A DNA stretch of 64,000 bases, from NCBI GenBank assembly GCA_028825045.1, contig JAPKAY010000010.1, forward strand, positions 1 through 64,000, in the 5' to 3' direction. The translations under genes were made by a program, and so were the position numbers. Shown here one piece after another: positions 24,792 to 34,263 of the stretch. Under the pieces are notes generated by a model. It did not search any database and was not told where the DNA came from. It saw only the letters and a list, made by a program, of their open reading frames with translations. This stretch comes from Halioglobus sp. GTDB lineage: Bacteria > Pseudomonadota > Gammaproteobacteria > Pseudomonadales > Halieaceae. Each line of letters opens with the position of its first letter. Position 1 is the first letter of the stretch.

Positions 24792-26573
24792 ATGGCTGTT
24801 CTGCCAGTGAATCTGTGGTTGCGACTTGCTATAGGGTTTCTGGCAATGGCATCTCTATGCGGCATCTATCCGGCCCAAGCTGCACGACCCAATGTGGTGC
24901 TAATACTCGCCGATGACCTCGGGTTCAGTGATATCGCACCCTATGGGAGCGAGATCAATACTCCCACCTTAAGCGCCTTCGCCCAAAGCGGCGTACGTTT
25001 TACCAATTACCACACTAGCGCCAGTTGCGCCCCAACCCGGGGTATGTTGCTGACCAGTGTCGACAGCCATCGTAATGGCGTTCCCAATATTCCGGAGACC
25101 ATTCCACCAGAGCAATCAGTGTTCCCCAACTACCAGGGCTTCCTGGGCACCAATGTCGTGACCGTAGCCAGTCTGTTGCAAGATGCGGGATATCACACCT
25201 ACATGGCAGGCAAGTGGCACCTGGGGAAAGAGCGTGATCAGCTTCCCTTTCGCCGCGGCTTCGAGCGTACCGTGACGCTGGCCGATAGCGGCGCCGATAA
25301 TTGGGAACAAAAGCCGTACCTTCCAATCTACAAAAAGGCCAACTGGTTTGCCGATGGGGAAGAGTTCGAGTTGCCAAAAGATTTTTACTCTTCGCGTTTC
25401 CTCATCGACAAGACCATTGAATTCATCTCATCCAATGAAGATGATGGCCAACCGTTTTTCGCCTACGTCCCTTTTCAGGCCGTACACATTCCCGTGCAGG
25501 CTCCCCAGGTATTTACGCAAAAATACATCGGTGTTTACGATAGTGGGTGGGATGAGTTGCGAAAGCAGCGGCAGCATCGGGCAGAGCAGTTAGGTATCAC
25601 GCCCATTGGCACGCCCATGGTTGATATGTCGACCACCTCCAACTGGAGCGACTACACAGAGGATGAGCAACGCTACCACGCCAAGCGAATGGCAGTGTAC
25701 GCCGGCATGATTGAAGCAATGGACCATCACATCGGTCGTCTCGTCGACTACCTGAAGAAGACGGGACAGTACGACAATACGGTATTTATTTTCACCTCTG
25801 ACAACGGCAGTGAGGCCTCCGGCGGGGATGACCCTCGCTCTCCACTTTTGCGCTTCGCCCTAAAGCTGCAGGGGTACAACAACGATTATGACACCCTGGG
25901 ACTAAAAGACAGCTTCAACACCATTGGACCCAGTTTTGCCAGCGCAGCGGCGTCACCACTGGCTTACTACAAGTTTTACGCGGGTGAAGGCGGATTGCGG
26001 GTACCCCTGGTAATGGCAGGCGCTTCGATACCGGCGATGGAGAAACCCAGCAATGCCTTCACCTGGGTAACTGATATCGCGCCAACCATTCTCGAACTCG
26101 CGGGGGTAAAGCCTCCCTCAGGCCGTTATGGCGGTCATCCAGTGGAATCAATGATCGGACGAAGCTTGTTGCCCGTGGCTCGCGGCGAATCTGATCGTGT
26201 CTATTCACCCACAGAGACCATAGGTTACGAACTGGGGGGCAACGCTGCTCTGTTTCAGGGTGACTACAAAGTCGTTATCAATATTCCTCCGGTGGGCGAC
26301 AACCAGTGGCATCTTTATAATATTGTGACTGACCCGGGAGAAACGCAGGATCTGAGTACGCAAATGCCTCAGCGCTTTCAGGAAATGCTGGGACACTATC
26401 AAAATTATGTAGCCAAAAATGGTGTACTGCCAGTTCCCGCCAATTATGACGCGGCCCATCAGGGCGCAATCAACGGCATACTCGATCGCTTTGGCGGACA
26501 AATTTTGCTGGCTGTGCTGTCAATTATTTTGCTGGTACCGTTTTACATCGTGTATCGCACCCGTCGACGGTAA
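24792..26573 (+). CDS. Exported, C-terminally membrane-anchored S1 sulfatase
   Basis: A 593-residue arylsulfatase-family enzyme. A signal sequence ends near PAQA; NVVLILADDLGFSD gives the metal-binding Asp pair, and CAPTR (79-83) is the C-x-P-x-R motif whose Cys79 becomes formylglycine. Other family marks are AGKWHLGK (about 140) and FTSDNGSE (about 335). A hydrophobic segment at about 564-582, followed by RTRRR, should anchor the C-terminus in the membrane. It removes sulfate esters in the periplasm; length and spacing fit the arylsulfatase A-like group, but the substrate is unknown. It follows a small membrane protein gene by 3 bp. No formylglycine-generating enzyme is encoded in the window. 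Confidence 0.9.
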   Translation: MAVLPVNLWLRLAIGFLAMASLCGIYPAQAARPNVVLILADDLGFSDIAPYGSEINTPTLSAFAQSGVRFTNYHTSASCAPTRGMLLTSVDSHRNGVPNIPETIPPEQSVFPNYQGFLGTNVVTVASLLQDAGYHTYMAGKWHLGKERDQLPFRRGFERTVTLADSGADNWEQKPYLPIYKKANWFADGEEFELPKDFYSSRFLIDKTIEFISSNEDDGQPFFAYVPFQAVHIPVQAPQVFTQKYIGVYDSGWDELRKQRQHRAEQLGITPIGTPMVDMSTTSNWSDYTEDEQRYHAKRMAVYAGMIEAMDHHIGRLVDYLKKTGQYDNTVFIFTSDNGSEASGGDDPRSPLLRFALKLQGYNNDYDTLGLKDSFNTIGPSFASAAASPLAYYKFYAGEGGLRVPLVMAGASIPAMEKPSNAFTWVTDIAPTILELAGVKPPSGRYGGHPVESMIGRSLLPVARGESDRVYSPTETIGYELGGNAALFQGDYKVVINIPPVGDNQWHLYNIVTDPGETQDLSTQMPQRFQEMLGHYQNYVAKNGVLPVPANYDAAHQGAINGILDRFGGQILLAVLSIILLVPFYIVYRTRRR

Positions 26574-26773
26574 TTTCCACGAGCGACACTTTTGGACAGC
26601 ATAACCCGGTTACTTTCTTGCGCAGAACTCTATGACTAACGCAAGGCTTGCACCTATTTCACAGCGTCAAAACGTAAAGGGCACTTGGCCTGAACTCCCT
26701 CCTTCTACTAATATTGATTTGTTCGCAGCGGGGGTGATGTAATAGCCATTTTGAAAAATACGGGGGTCTCGCT

Positions 26774-26926
26774 ATGTTGAATCTGCGCTCATCACTAATA
26801 CTGACAGTCCCAATTCTGCTATCCGCCTGTGCCTCTGGCCCGGCCCTCACCGAAGCGATGCAACCGACGGCGGTCGATATGTCGGAACGCAATTCAAGGT
26901 TCCCAACCAGCGCTATCTTTTTTTAA
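26774..26926 (+). CDS. Small lipoprotein
   Basis: A 50-residue frame with a textbook lipoprotein signal: MLNLRSSLILTVPILLSACA with lipobox LLSAC (Cys19). The mature part is only about 30 residues (ASGPALTEAMQPTAVDMSER and on) and is unstructured-looking. The ribosome site is weak. It lies 90 bp upstream of purT on the same strand. No family is recognised. Confidence 0.5.
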   Translation: MLNLRSSLILTVPILLSACASGPALTEAMQPTAVDMSERNSRFPTSAIFF

Positions 26927-27015
26927 GCTAGTGGCTGATTTTTTCGACTGGCAAACCATACTGCGCGTACACTATCAGGTCCTAAATTCATCAACTATTT
27001 TAAAGAGAACATACT

Positions 27016-28200
27016 ATGCCAGTAATTATTGGAACGCCTCTTAGCCAAAGTGCGAAAAAAGTCCTGTTGTGCGGTGCGGGCGAACTTGGCAAAGAAGTGG
27101 CTATTGAACTGCAGCGGCTGGGCGTAGAAGTTATTGCCGTAGACCGCTACGCAAATGCACCGGCCATGCAAGTCGCCCACCGCTGTCATGTCATCAATAT
27201 GCTGGATGGCACAGCGTTGCGCGCGATCATTGAACAGGAAAAACCTGACCTGATTGTCCCGGAAATAGAAGCTATTGCGACCGCCACACTGGCCGAACTT
27301 GAAAGCGAAGGTTTCACCGTTATCCCCAGCGCCAAGGCTACACAGCTCACCATGAACAGGGAGGGCATTCGTCGTCTGGCGGCAGAAGAGCTGGGACTGA
27401 AAACTGGTCGCTATCAATTCGCACAGACAAAAGAAGAGTATGTAAGCGCGGTACAGGACATTGGCTTACCCTGCGTAATCAAGCCTATCATGAGCTCATC
27501 CGGGAAAGGCCAGTCACTGTTAAAAGACCCCAGCGACATTGATGCCGCTTGGGAGTATGCACAGGCAGGAGGTCGTGCGGGCAAAGGTAAAGTCATTATC
27601 GAGGGCTTTGTGGATTTCGATTTTGAGATCACGTTGCTCACTATTCGTCATCGCGATGGCACCTCTTATTGCGCACCGATCGGCCATCGACAGGAAGGCG
27701 GTGACTACCAGGAATCCTGGCAGCCACAAGCGATGTCTGAACAGGCGTTATCTGCCGCACAGGCGATGGCGAAGACGGTGACCGCAGCGCTGGGTGGTAA
27801 AGGACTGTTCGGCGTCGAGCTTTTTATCAAGGATGATGAGGTGATTTTCAGCGAGGTATCCCCACGCCCGCACGATACGGGACTGGTGACGTTGGTCTCC
27901 CAGGACTTATCGGAGTTTGCACTGCATGCGCGGGCAATACTGGATTTACCGATTCCAGTGATACGCCAGAACAGACCGAGCGCTTCGAGCGTTATTCTGG
28001 TCAAAGGCGAAAGCCAAAGTGTACAGTTTGGCAACCTGGAGCAAGCTCTCTCACAGGCCGATACGCAGTTGCGATTATTCGGCAAACCGGAAGTCGCCGG
28101 CTCACGCCGCATGGGTGTTGCACTGGCGGTGGCAGACTCGGTTGGGCAGGCGCGCACGATGGCTAATGCCTGTGCTGCTGCCGTAACAGTGAAACTCTAG
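27016..28200 (+). CDS. purT: Formate-dependent phosphoribosylglycinamide formyltransferase PurT
   Basis: A 394-residue ATP-grasp enzyme that uses formate and ATP to formylate glycinamide ribonucleotide in purine synthesis, a folate-independent alternative to PurN. The sequence is full-length and well conserved: [21 protein letters not shown] at the start, [57 protein letters not shown]. The ATG has AGAGAAC eight bases before it. A housekeeping gene standing alone in this accessory region, with a small lipoprotein gene just upstream. Confidence 0.95.
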   Translation: MPVIIGTPLSQSAKKVLLCGAGELGKEVAIELQRLGVEVIAVDRYANAPAMQVAHRCHVINMLDGTALRAIIEQEKPDLIVPEIEAIATATLAELESEGFTVIPSAKATQLTMNREGIRRLAAEELGLKTGRYQFAQTKEEYVSAVQDIGLPCVIKPIMSSSGKGQSLLKDPSDIDAAWEYAQAGGRAGKGKVIIEGFVDFDFEITLLTIRHRDGTSYCAPIGHRQEGGDYQESWQPQAMSEQALSAAQAMAKTVTAALGGKGLFGVELFIKDDEVIFSEVSPRPHDTGLVTLVSQDLSEFALHARAILDLPIPVIRQNRPSASSVILVKGESQSVQFGNLEQALSQADTQLRLFGKPEVAGSRRMGVALAVADSVGQARTMANACAAAVTVKL

Positions 28201-28376
28201 CCCGGCGACTCTCCCTTCCCCGGTTCTCTTGCCAATACCACCGATTTCGCCCTGACCGCTTGTGTCATCGGTTTAGTATTCAAACTACAGCCCCCTCATC
28301 GACCTACGACGGTACCGGTGAAGCCGAAATGGTGGAATACTAGCCGGCTATCGCACAACTGCAAACTGGAACAGTC

Positions 28377-29927
28377 ATGAAAACAAACATAGGGCAATTT
28401 CTCACCAAGCGAGCGGAAATCTGTCCCCATCGCGAAGCCATCGTTGAATTCGAGCGAGATCGACGGTTCAGTTTTGTCCAGCTCAATGCGCGAGCAAACC
28501 GCATTGCCAACGGATTACTTGAAAAAGGCATTCGTCCGGGCGATCGGGTGGCCACGCTGTTAAAAAACAGCGTCGAGTTTGTGGAAACCTATTTCGCAGT
28601 AGCCAAGATCGGCGCGGTGATGGTGCCGGTCAATTGGCGTCTCGTGGCGGGAGAGATCGCCTACATTTTTCAGAACTGCGGTACACAGGCGCTGGTATAC
28701 GACTCGGATTTTGACGATGTCGTGGACTCCCTGCAAAAAGGCAAGTCGGACGTGACGCTATGGCTCCGGCGTGAAAATAGCGACAGCGGCACGCCGCAAT
28801 GGGCACTCGACTACGACCAATTCGCTGCGGCGTCCAGCCCCGAGGAACCCCCAATCGGCGCATGGGACCACGACAACCTGTTCATCATGTACACCTCGGG
28901 CACCACCGGTCGCCCCAAAGGTGTCGTGCACAGTCACGACGGTATGCTCTGGTCCCAACTAACCAGCATGAGCACCTCCGACATGCGCGACGGCGACCGC
29001 TGGTTGCTGGCCTTACCGATGTTTCATGTGGGTTGCCTGAGTCCGACCTCGCTACTGGTGCACCGCGGCGGAACAGGCGTCATTATGCGTGAACTGGATG
29101 TGGGAGCCATGTTTCGTTGCATTGACCAGGAAAAGGTCACCATATTTATGGCAGTACCTGCGCTGCTTCAGTTTATGCTCGTGACACCAGAGCGGGAGCA
29201 ATGCGACATCTCTTCTGTCCGCTGGATTGCTACTGGAGCGGCCCCGGTGCCCGTGTCTTTGTTACACGAGTACGAGGCGTTGGGCATTAGCATCTTTCAA
29301 GCCTATGGCCTGACTGAATCCTGCGGTCCCGGCACCCTACTGCTACCAGAAGATGGCGAAGCCAAGGTCGGTTCGTGCGGACGCCCCCAGATGCATACCA
29401 GCATTAAGATTGTTGATGAACAGGGCAACACCATTGAGATGGGATCGGAGCAACCCGGTGAATTGCTGGTCGGTGGTCGACACCTGATGAAAGAATACTG
29501 GAACAACCCTGAGGCAACCGCAGAAGCTCTGCGCGATGGCTGGCTGCATACAGGCGATATCTGCACCTGGGATAGCGAGGGCTTTGTCACGGTCTGTGAT
29601 CGAATGAAAGATATGATTATCTCGGGTGGCGAAAACATTTATCCCGCCGAGCTCGAGAATGCGCTTGCTGCCAGTCCTGAGGTCCAGGAAGCTGCTGTGA
29701 TTGGCGTTGCATCAAAAAAATGGGGCGAGACACCGCTGGCGCTCATTGTTCCCGCGCCAGGAACATCACCCACTACAGAGTCTCTGAAGGCTTACTGCCA
29801 GGAAAACCTCGCAGGCTATAAAGTGCCACAGCTTTATGAAATGGTAGAAGCACTGCCCAGGAACCCCTCGGGCAAATTACTCAAGCCGGAGCTACGTAAA
29901 CAGTTCCCGGGGCCTGCTCCCTTCTAG
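28377..29927 (+). CDS. Acyl-CoA synthetase (AMP-forming)
   Basis: A 516-residue ANL-superfamily enzyme that activates a carboxylic acid to an acyl-adenylate and then a CoA thioester. It has the P-loop-like YTSGTTGRPKG (172-182), the AYGLTE motif (about 318), WLHTGD (about 395) with the linker aspartate, DRMKDMIISGGENIYPAELE (A8 region), and the C-terminal catalytic lysine in GKLLK. The length and mid-region resemble medium/long-chain or aromatic acyl-CoA ligases. It is soluble. It starts 176 bp after purT and is not obviously in an operon. The acid substrate cannot be deduced. Confidence 0.9.
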   Translation: MKTNIGQFLTKRAEICPHREAIVEFERDRRFSFVQLNARANRIANGLLEKGIRPGDRVATLLKNSVEFVETYFAVAKIGAVMVPVNWRLVAGEIAYIFQNCGTQALVYDSDFDDVVDSLQKGKSDVTLWLRRENSDSGTPQWALDYDQFAAASSPEEPPIGAWDHDNLFIMYTSGTTGRPKGVVHSHDGMLWSQLTSMSTSDMRDGDRWLLALPMFHVGCLSPTSLLVHRGGTGVIMRELDVGAMFRCIDQEKVTIFMAVPALLQFMLVTPEREQCDISSVRWIATGAAPVPVSLLHEYEALGISIFQAYGLTESCGPGTLLLPEDGEAKVGSCGRPQMHTSIKIVDEQGNTIEMGSEQPGELLVGGRHLMKEYWNNPEATAEALRDGWLHTGDICTWDSEGFVTVCDRMKDMIISGGENIYPAELENALAASPEVQEAAVIGVASKKWGETPLALIVPAPGTSPTTESLKAYCQENLAGYKVPQLYEMVEALPRNPSGKLLKPELRKQFPGPAPF

Positions 29928-29993
29928 GGCGGCGTTGCGCTCTGCTAGGATGGCAATGCCAGCCAACCTTTGATTAGTTCCGGGGCAAGGGCA

Positions 29994-31412
29994 TCAGGTA
30001 ATTGCTCTTTCCGCTAGCTCTTCCTTTATGCGCACTAGGTTTTCACGTGTCATACGAATACGGTGGTAAAACCATGCCGCAATGATCGCCATACCGACAG
30101 TCGGAATAATCGTAAGCCAACCTAGGGACTGCAGCACAGACGGATCGATAGTTCCTGGCTCAGCACCCGGAGTAAGCCCGACTACATCAATGACGATACC
30201 AGCCAACATAGCGCCCAGGCCGGTGGTTGCTTTCATTACAAAGGCAGAGGCGGCAAAGAATACGCCCTCTTGCCGACGCCGTGTGTGCAATTCCTGCTCA
30301 TCCAAAAGATCGGCTAGTATTGAAACAGTCACCACTTGTAAAGTAACGATGGTTAAAACGCCAATGCCCGTACTTAACAGGATCAGCATGTAGACGGCCG
30401 AATGGCCATTGGCTGGCATAAAACCCAACAGACGCGCGCCAATCAAAGCAAAGGCATTGATAGCCATGACGATACACGCCGCCGTCAACATGGTCGGCTT
30501 GTCGTAGCGTTGCCCGATACGGCCTACCACTAAAAAGGCAAGCAAAGTCGCCAACGCGGTCGGAACCACCATCCCCGCCAGCTGATCACTGCTCAGCTCC
30601 CAGAAGTAGGTGCCCATATAAAGAGAGAGCGTCGTGTAGACACCCGCTGCGATTCCAAAGGCCAGGCCGGCACCCGTACTGAGCCTGAAATTACGATTGC
30701 TAAACGCTATCTGCAGATCTTTGAATGGCTGTTTCACGCTAAAGCGTGCCCCAGTCGTATCGCCCTGGGGAAGTCTGGGGATAACGGAGCGCGTCCCCCA
30801 AACACAAAACACTGCGGTAACGCCGGCAAGCACAGCCGATAGAATTCCGTAGTCTATGTAGTTGCTTTGCAGTAAGCGCCCGTCAACGCCGTCTTTACTC
30901 TGAAAAATTAGTGCAAAACCAATCGCCGGCATGGCCATACCCGCCAACCAGCCCATGGTAACGCGCGCCTTGGCGATTACCGTACGCTCATCGTAATCCG
31001 TCGACAATTCCGCGCCCATGGCGGAATAGGGAATAAAATAAATGGTAAGAAAGGTACGCAGTAAGACTGAAACTCCAAGCAGCCAGAAAAAAAGCCCTAT
31101 CTCTGAAAGATTATCCGGTGGCTGAAAGAGCGCCAGAAATAGTAGGGCCGTGGGAATACCGCCGGCGACTAATAAGGGATGGCGACGGCCCCAGCGTGTG
31201 CGCAAGGTGTCCGACCAACTGCCGACAACAGGATCCGAAACCGCATCCCAACTGAGTGCGATAAACATCGCCAAACCCGTTAGAGTGCCGCTCACTCCCT
31301 GCACCTGGGTGTAATAGAACACTACAAAATTAACAAACGCCGCATCCTTTACCGAGAATGGCATATTGCCGATGGCATAGGACCACTTTTCTAGAGTGTT
31401 TACTGAACGCAT
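29994..31412 (-). CDS. GPH-family sugar:cation symporter (MelB-like MFS)
   Basis: A 472-residue membrane protein with 12 predicted helices in the MFS_2/GPH pattern. The family start is clear: EKWSYAIGNMPFSVKDAAFV, followed by DAVSDPVVGSWSDTLRTRWGRRHPLLVAGGIP. This contains the D...DP..G..SD....R.GRR.P motif found in MelB and related glycoside, pentoside and hexuronide importers. It should take up a sugar or sugar derivative with H+ or Na+. It converges on the acyl-CoA synthetase gene with 66 bp between, and no binding proteins or glycosidases lie next to it. Some members in marine bacteria move other organic substrates. Confidence 0.85.
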   Translation of the reverse strand: MRSVNTLEKWSYAIGNMPFSVKDAAFVNFVVFYYTQVQGVSGTLTGLAMFIALSWDAVSDPVVGSWSDTLRTRWGRRHPLLVAGGIPTALLFLALFQPPDNLSEIGLFFWLLGVSVLLRTFLTIYFIPYSAMGAELSTDYDERTVIAKARVTMGWLAGMAMPAIGFALIFQSKDGVDGRLLQSNYIDYGILSAVLAGVTAVFCVWGTRSVIPRLPQGDTTGARFSVKQPFKDLQIAFSNRNFRLSTGAGLAFGIAAGVYTTLSLYMGTYFWELSSDQLAGMVVPTALATLLAFLVVGRIGQRYDKPTMLTAACIVMAINAFALIGARLLGFMPANGHSAVYMLILLSTGIGVLTIVTLQVVTVSILADLLDEQELHTRRRQEGVFFAASAFVMKATTGLGAMLAGIVIDVVGLTPGAEPGTIDPSVLQSLGWLTIIPTVGMAIIAAWFYHRIRMTRENLVRIKEELAERAIT

Positions 31413-31926
31413 GAGATAGGCTATCCGGGGAGGGCTCGTCTACCCCCGTATATGGAATAGCGCCAAATTGTTATTCAACCCAGTGCATCACATGCTGGCT
31501 ACTGAGTCAAAGTTAGTTAGAGTCCAACCCTCACCCGCCGCCCAGATTGGCATTGCAGCGCATTACATCCGATTCCACCGGCGACAAACTGAACACGAAA
31601 TCAATCACGGTGCTGCCAATCATACTATCGGAGAGCGGCATAGACTTAGGCCGGTATAGGGATTACAACAAGGGTCGTAGTGGATAATTGGCCGTTACAC
31701 AAATAGAGCTGGGGCTTGGAAGAACCTACAGGTATTTCTGCAATTTCATTATCACAATACTCAGTAGTCTTCCTGTCAGATGGTGCTTTGGCAGTAATTC
31801 GTATCAGTGGGGCGCGAGCTGAGCTTTTCCAAACTTATGCACGCGATTGCTTGGCTAGCACAATTTTTTCTGGACGATAGTTTCAAGCTTGAAGCAAACG
31901 TCGCAACAGGGATAAAAATCCGCCAA
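31413..31926. other. Intergenic region without a supported gene
   Basis: These 514 bp lie between two minus-strand genes. Short frames occur on both strands; the longest have no ribosome site and the composition of shadows. A minus-strand 36-codon frame near 31535-31645 (MPLSDSMIGSTVIDFVFSLS and on) looks slightly protein-like but matches nothing I know. No terminator or clear repeat is seen. Confidence 0.4.
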
Positions 31927-33162
31927 TTACGCGCCCGGCCCGAATTTCGCGACCGCGCGATAAGTGGCATCGCGCAAAGCCTTCTCGCGCGGATCGTTCA
32001 CCAGATAACCACCCATCTGATTCATTATGTAAGCCATACCCAGATGCGCGTCAGGGTCTGCAAAACAAAACGAGCCGCCAGCACCGGGTGTTCCGAATGC
32101 ACGTCCGCTTGAACCGTAGTCGAAGTCGTCATCCGGCTTGGTGAAGCCAAGCGAATACATTTGCTCTGCGCGCAGGATCAGATCGTGCACACCCCCGCTA
32201 GGCGCTATGGGATCGGCCGCCAGATCATCGAGCGTCTGCTGTGAGATCCCAAGTTCACGACCACCCATAGCAAATATGCTGTAAAGCTTTGCCATACTTC
32301 GAGCATCTCCCAATCCATTTGCCGACGGGATCTCCACCGTTCGCAACGCGGGATTTCGACTGTACGCAGCAGGCCCTTTAATACGCGGATTACCAAAGGC
32401 ACGCATTGTCAACGAATTGCGACGCAACATCGACAGAATCATGCGCCCCGACAAGGCAAACCGCGTTCCCCTAAGCGCAAGAATGGTGAACAGTCGGATC
32501 GGGTAGATAAGCGCAATTCGAGATACCGGGAAGGTGTCCGGGAGCCCGATATAAATATCCAGCCCCAGCGGCTGGGCAATTTCGTCGCGAAAGTAAACAC
32601 CGAGACTTCGTCGCTCTGGGTCCACTCGCCGCAGCAACTCGCTTTGAAACCAACCCAGCGTAACCGCGTGGTAGCCGTGGCGCGTCCCGGGCATCCACGC
32701 TGGAGCTTGCCGCGCTAGAATCACTGCCAGTTTATCAAAGTTGGCAAGCGTCGCGGTATCGAGTGGCTCATCAACGCCAGAAAGTCCAGCCTGATGGGCA
32801 AGCATTGTGCGCACGGTAATGTCCTGCTTGCCCGCTTGCGCAAACTCAGGCCAGTAGGTCGCCACCTTCTCATCCCATTCTAAAAGTCCGCGCGAATGAG
32901 CGTGCGCCAGTGTGAGAGCGGCGACACCCTTAGTGCTTGAAAAAAGCGTGGTAACCGTGTCCTCCTGCCAAGGCGTCACGTGCCGCTTGTCGAGATGTCC
33001 GCCCCACAAGTCCACCACTTTCTGACCCCGGTGATACACCGCAAAAGCAGCACCGAGTTCCTTGCGGTGGGTAAAATTGTGTTCAAACTCCCGGCGAACG
33101 GCCTCGAAGCCGGGGGCTACGCTGCCACAAACGATCGAAGAGTCTATGTTTACTTCTGCCAT
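31927..33162 (-). CDS. Serine hydrolase of the class C beta-lactamase/esterase family
   Basis: A 411-residue enzyme of the beta-lactamase-like (S12/EstB) family. Ser75-x-x-Lys78 in FSSTKG is the nucleophile motif, YHAVTLGW supplies the Tyr of the Y-x-x motif, and GTPGAGG near the end takes the place of KTG/HTG. Such proteins in this setting are usually esterases or transesterases rather than antibiotic-destroying enzymes; no signal peptide is seen, so it is probably cytoplasmic. The ATG has GGAGG six bases upstream; the longer frame would add 34 residues without a ribosome site. It is divergent from the SDR gene that begins the PQQ operon and may share its control region. Confidence 0.82.
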   Translation of the reverse strand: MAEVNIDSSIVCGSVAPGFEAVRREFEHNFTHRKELGAAFAVYHRGQKVVDLWGGHLDKRHVTPWQEDTVTTLFSSTKGVAALTLAHAHSRGLLEWDEKVATYWPEFAQAGKQDITVRTMLAHQAGLSGVDEPLDTATLANFDKLAVILARQAPAWMPGTRHGYHAVTLGWFQSELLRRVDPERRSLGVYFRDEIAQPLGLDIYIGLPDTFPVSRIALIYPIRLFTILALRGTRFALSGRMILSMLRRNSLTMRAFGNPRIKGPAAYSRNPALRTVEIPSANGLGDARSMAKLYSIFAMGGRELGISQQTLDDLAADPIAPSGGVHDLILRAEQMYSLGFTKPDDDFDYGSSGRAFGTPGAGGSFCFADPDAHLGMAYIMNQMGGYLVNDPREKALRDATYRAVAKFGPGA

Positions 33163-33257
33163 GCTGAGCCTCCAGTGACGGGCAGCGTAGCAGCTGAACA
33201 AGACATTTGGTACACGCAGCAAACCCCTGAGTTGACGCCAAAATAGCAGCCACCATT

Positions 33258-33273
33258 TGTCCACTAGTGTACA
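33258..33273. promoter_or_regulatory. Candidate operator before the SDR/PQQ operon
   Basis: TGTCCACTAGTGTACA is a 16-bp palindrome with one mismatched pair and a perfect CACTAGTG core. It lies 9 bp before the SDR start codon, in the 120-bp divergent gap with the serine hydrolase gene. The form is like operators of TetR-type repressors, which often control such catabolic genes, but no regulator gene is in the window. Confidence 0.4.
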
Positions 33274-33282
33274 CTTTGCACC

Positions 33283-34242
33283 ATGAAATCATTCGATAAT
33301 AAGATCGCCGTAGTCACCGGCGGCGGCAACGGCATAGGCCGCGCACTGGTTATGCAGTTGACCGCAGCCGGATGCCACGTCGCCCTGTGCGATCTATCCG
33401 AACTGGAAATGGCCGAGACGATGCGCTTGTGCCAGCAGGCAATTGATAGCGGAATCCGCGTGACGGCGCATAAGTGCGATGTGGCTAGCGAAGCGCAATT
33501 GAGCGCGTTCCAGCAACAGGTCGCTGAACAACACCACACTGAACATATCAACCTGCTGTTCAACAACGCGGGAGTCTCCGGCGGTTACAGTTTCGTGCGC
33601 GATGATCGCGAATATTGGGACAAGGTGTTCTCCATCTGCTGGGGCGGCGTCTATCTGGGGTGTCGCGTGTTTATGCCGATGCTACTCGCCAGCGATGAGG
33701 CACACATCATCAACACAAGCAGCGTCAACGGCTTCTGGGCCTGCCTCGGCGACACCGTTGAGCACTCCGCCTACAGCACGGCCAAATTTGCAGTGAAGGG
33801 CTTTTCCGAGTCTCTGGTGGTAGACCTGCGGCAGAATGCACCACACATCAGTGTATCTGTGGTGATGCCTGGGCATATTGGCACGTCCATCGCGCTGAAC
33901 TCGCAAAAAATGTGGCTCGGAGAATCTACCGACATGAGTGCGCAGGATATTGCTCAGGTGCGCGCGCGCTGGGCACGTAACAGTCCCGATGCAGCCCAAT
34001 TGACGGATGACATGGTCCGCAACCTCGCCCAGAGCAGCGGGGAAAAGTTTCGCGATGAGGCGCCAACGACTGCAGATCAGGCAGCGCAGGTCATTCTTCA
34101 GGGCGTACAGCAGAAGCAGTGGAGAATCCTCGTCGGTGACGATGCGATCACCCTGGACAAGACGGTGCGCGATAATCCTGAAGAAGCCTATTCAGGAGAA
34201 TTTTTTGAGCTCGCCAACGCCCCTTTCAAGCAAGTTCAATAA
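33283..34242 (+). CDS. Short-chain dehydrogenase/reductase (SDR)
   Basis: A 319-residue NAD(P)-dependent oxidoreductase of the classical SDR type, longer than the usual 250 residues through a C-terminal extension. It has TGGGNGIGRAL (the TGxxxGxG cofactor motif, about 12-22), NNAGVSGG, the catalytic Ser in NTSSVNG and YSTAK (Tyr-x-x-x-Lys). It oxidises an alcohol or reduces a ketone in the cytoplasm. It starts an eight-gene plus-strand operon; the PQQ dehydrogenase gene follows after 21 bp. It has no strong ribosome site, so the message may begin very close to the ATG. Confidence 0.88.
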   Translation: MKSFDNKIAVVTGGGNGIGRALVMQLTAAGCHVALCDLSELEMAETMRLCQQAIDSGIRVTAHKCDVASEAQLSAFQQQVAEQHHTEHINLLFNNAGVSGGYSFVRDDREYWDKVFSICWGGVYLGCRVFMPMLLASDEAHIINTSSVNGFWACLGDTVEHSAYSTAKFAVKGFSESLVVDLRQNAPHISVSVVMPGHIGTSIALNSQKMWLGESTDMSAQDIAQVRARWARNSPDAAQLTDDMVRNLAQSSGEKFRDEAPTTADQAAQVILQGVQQKQWRILVGDDAITLDKTVRDNPEEAYSGEFFELANAPFKQVQ

Positions 34243-34263
34243 AAGATTAAAAAGAGTGGTGTT

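Noticed and set aside
31927..33162. Antibiotic-resistance beta-lactamase
   Set aside because: No signal peptide, GTPG in place of KTG, and a catabolic setting point to an esterase-like enzyme.
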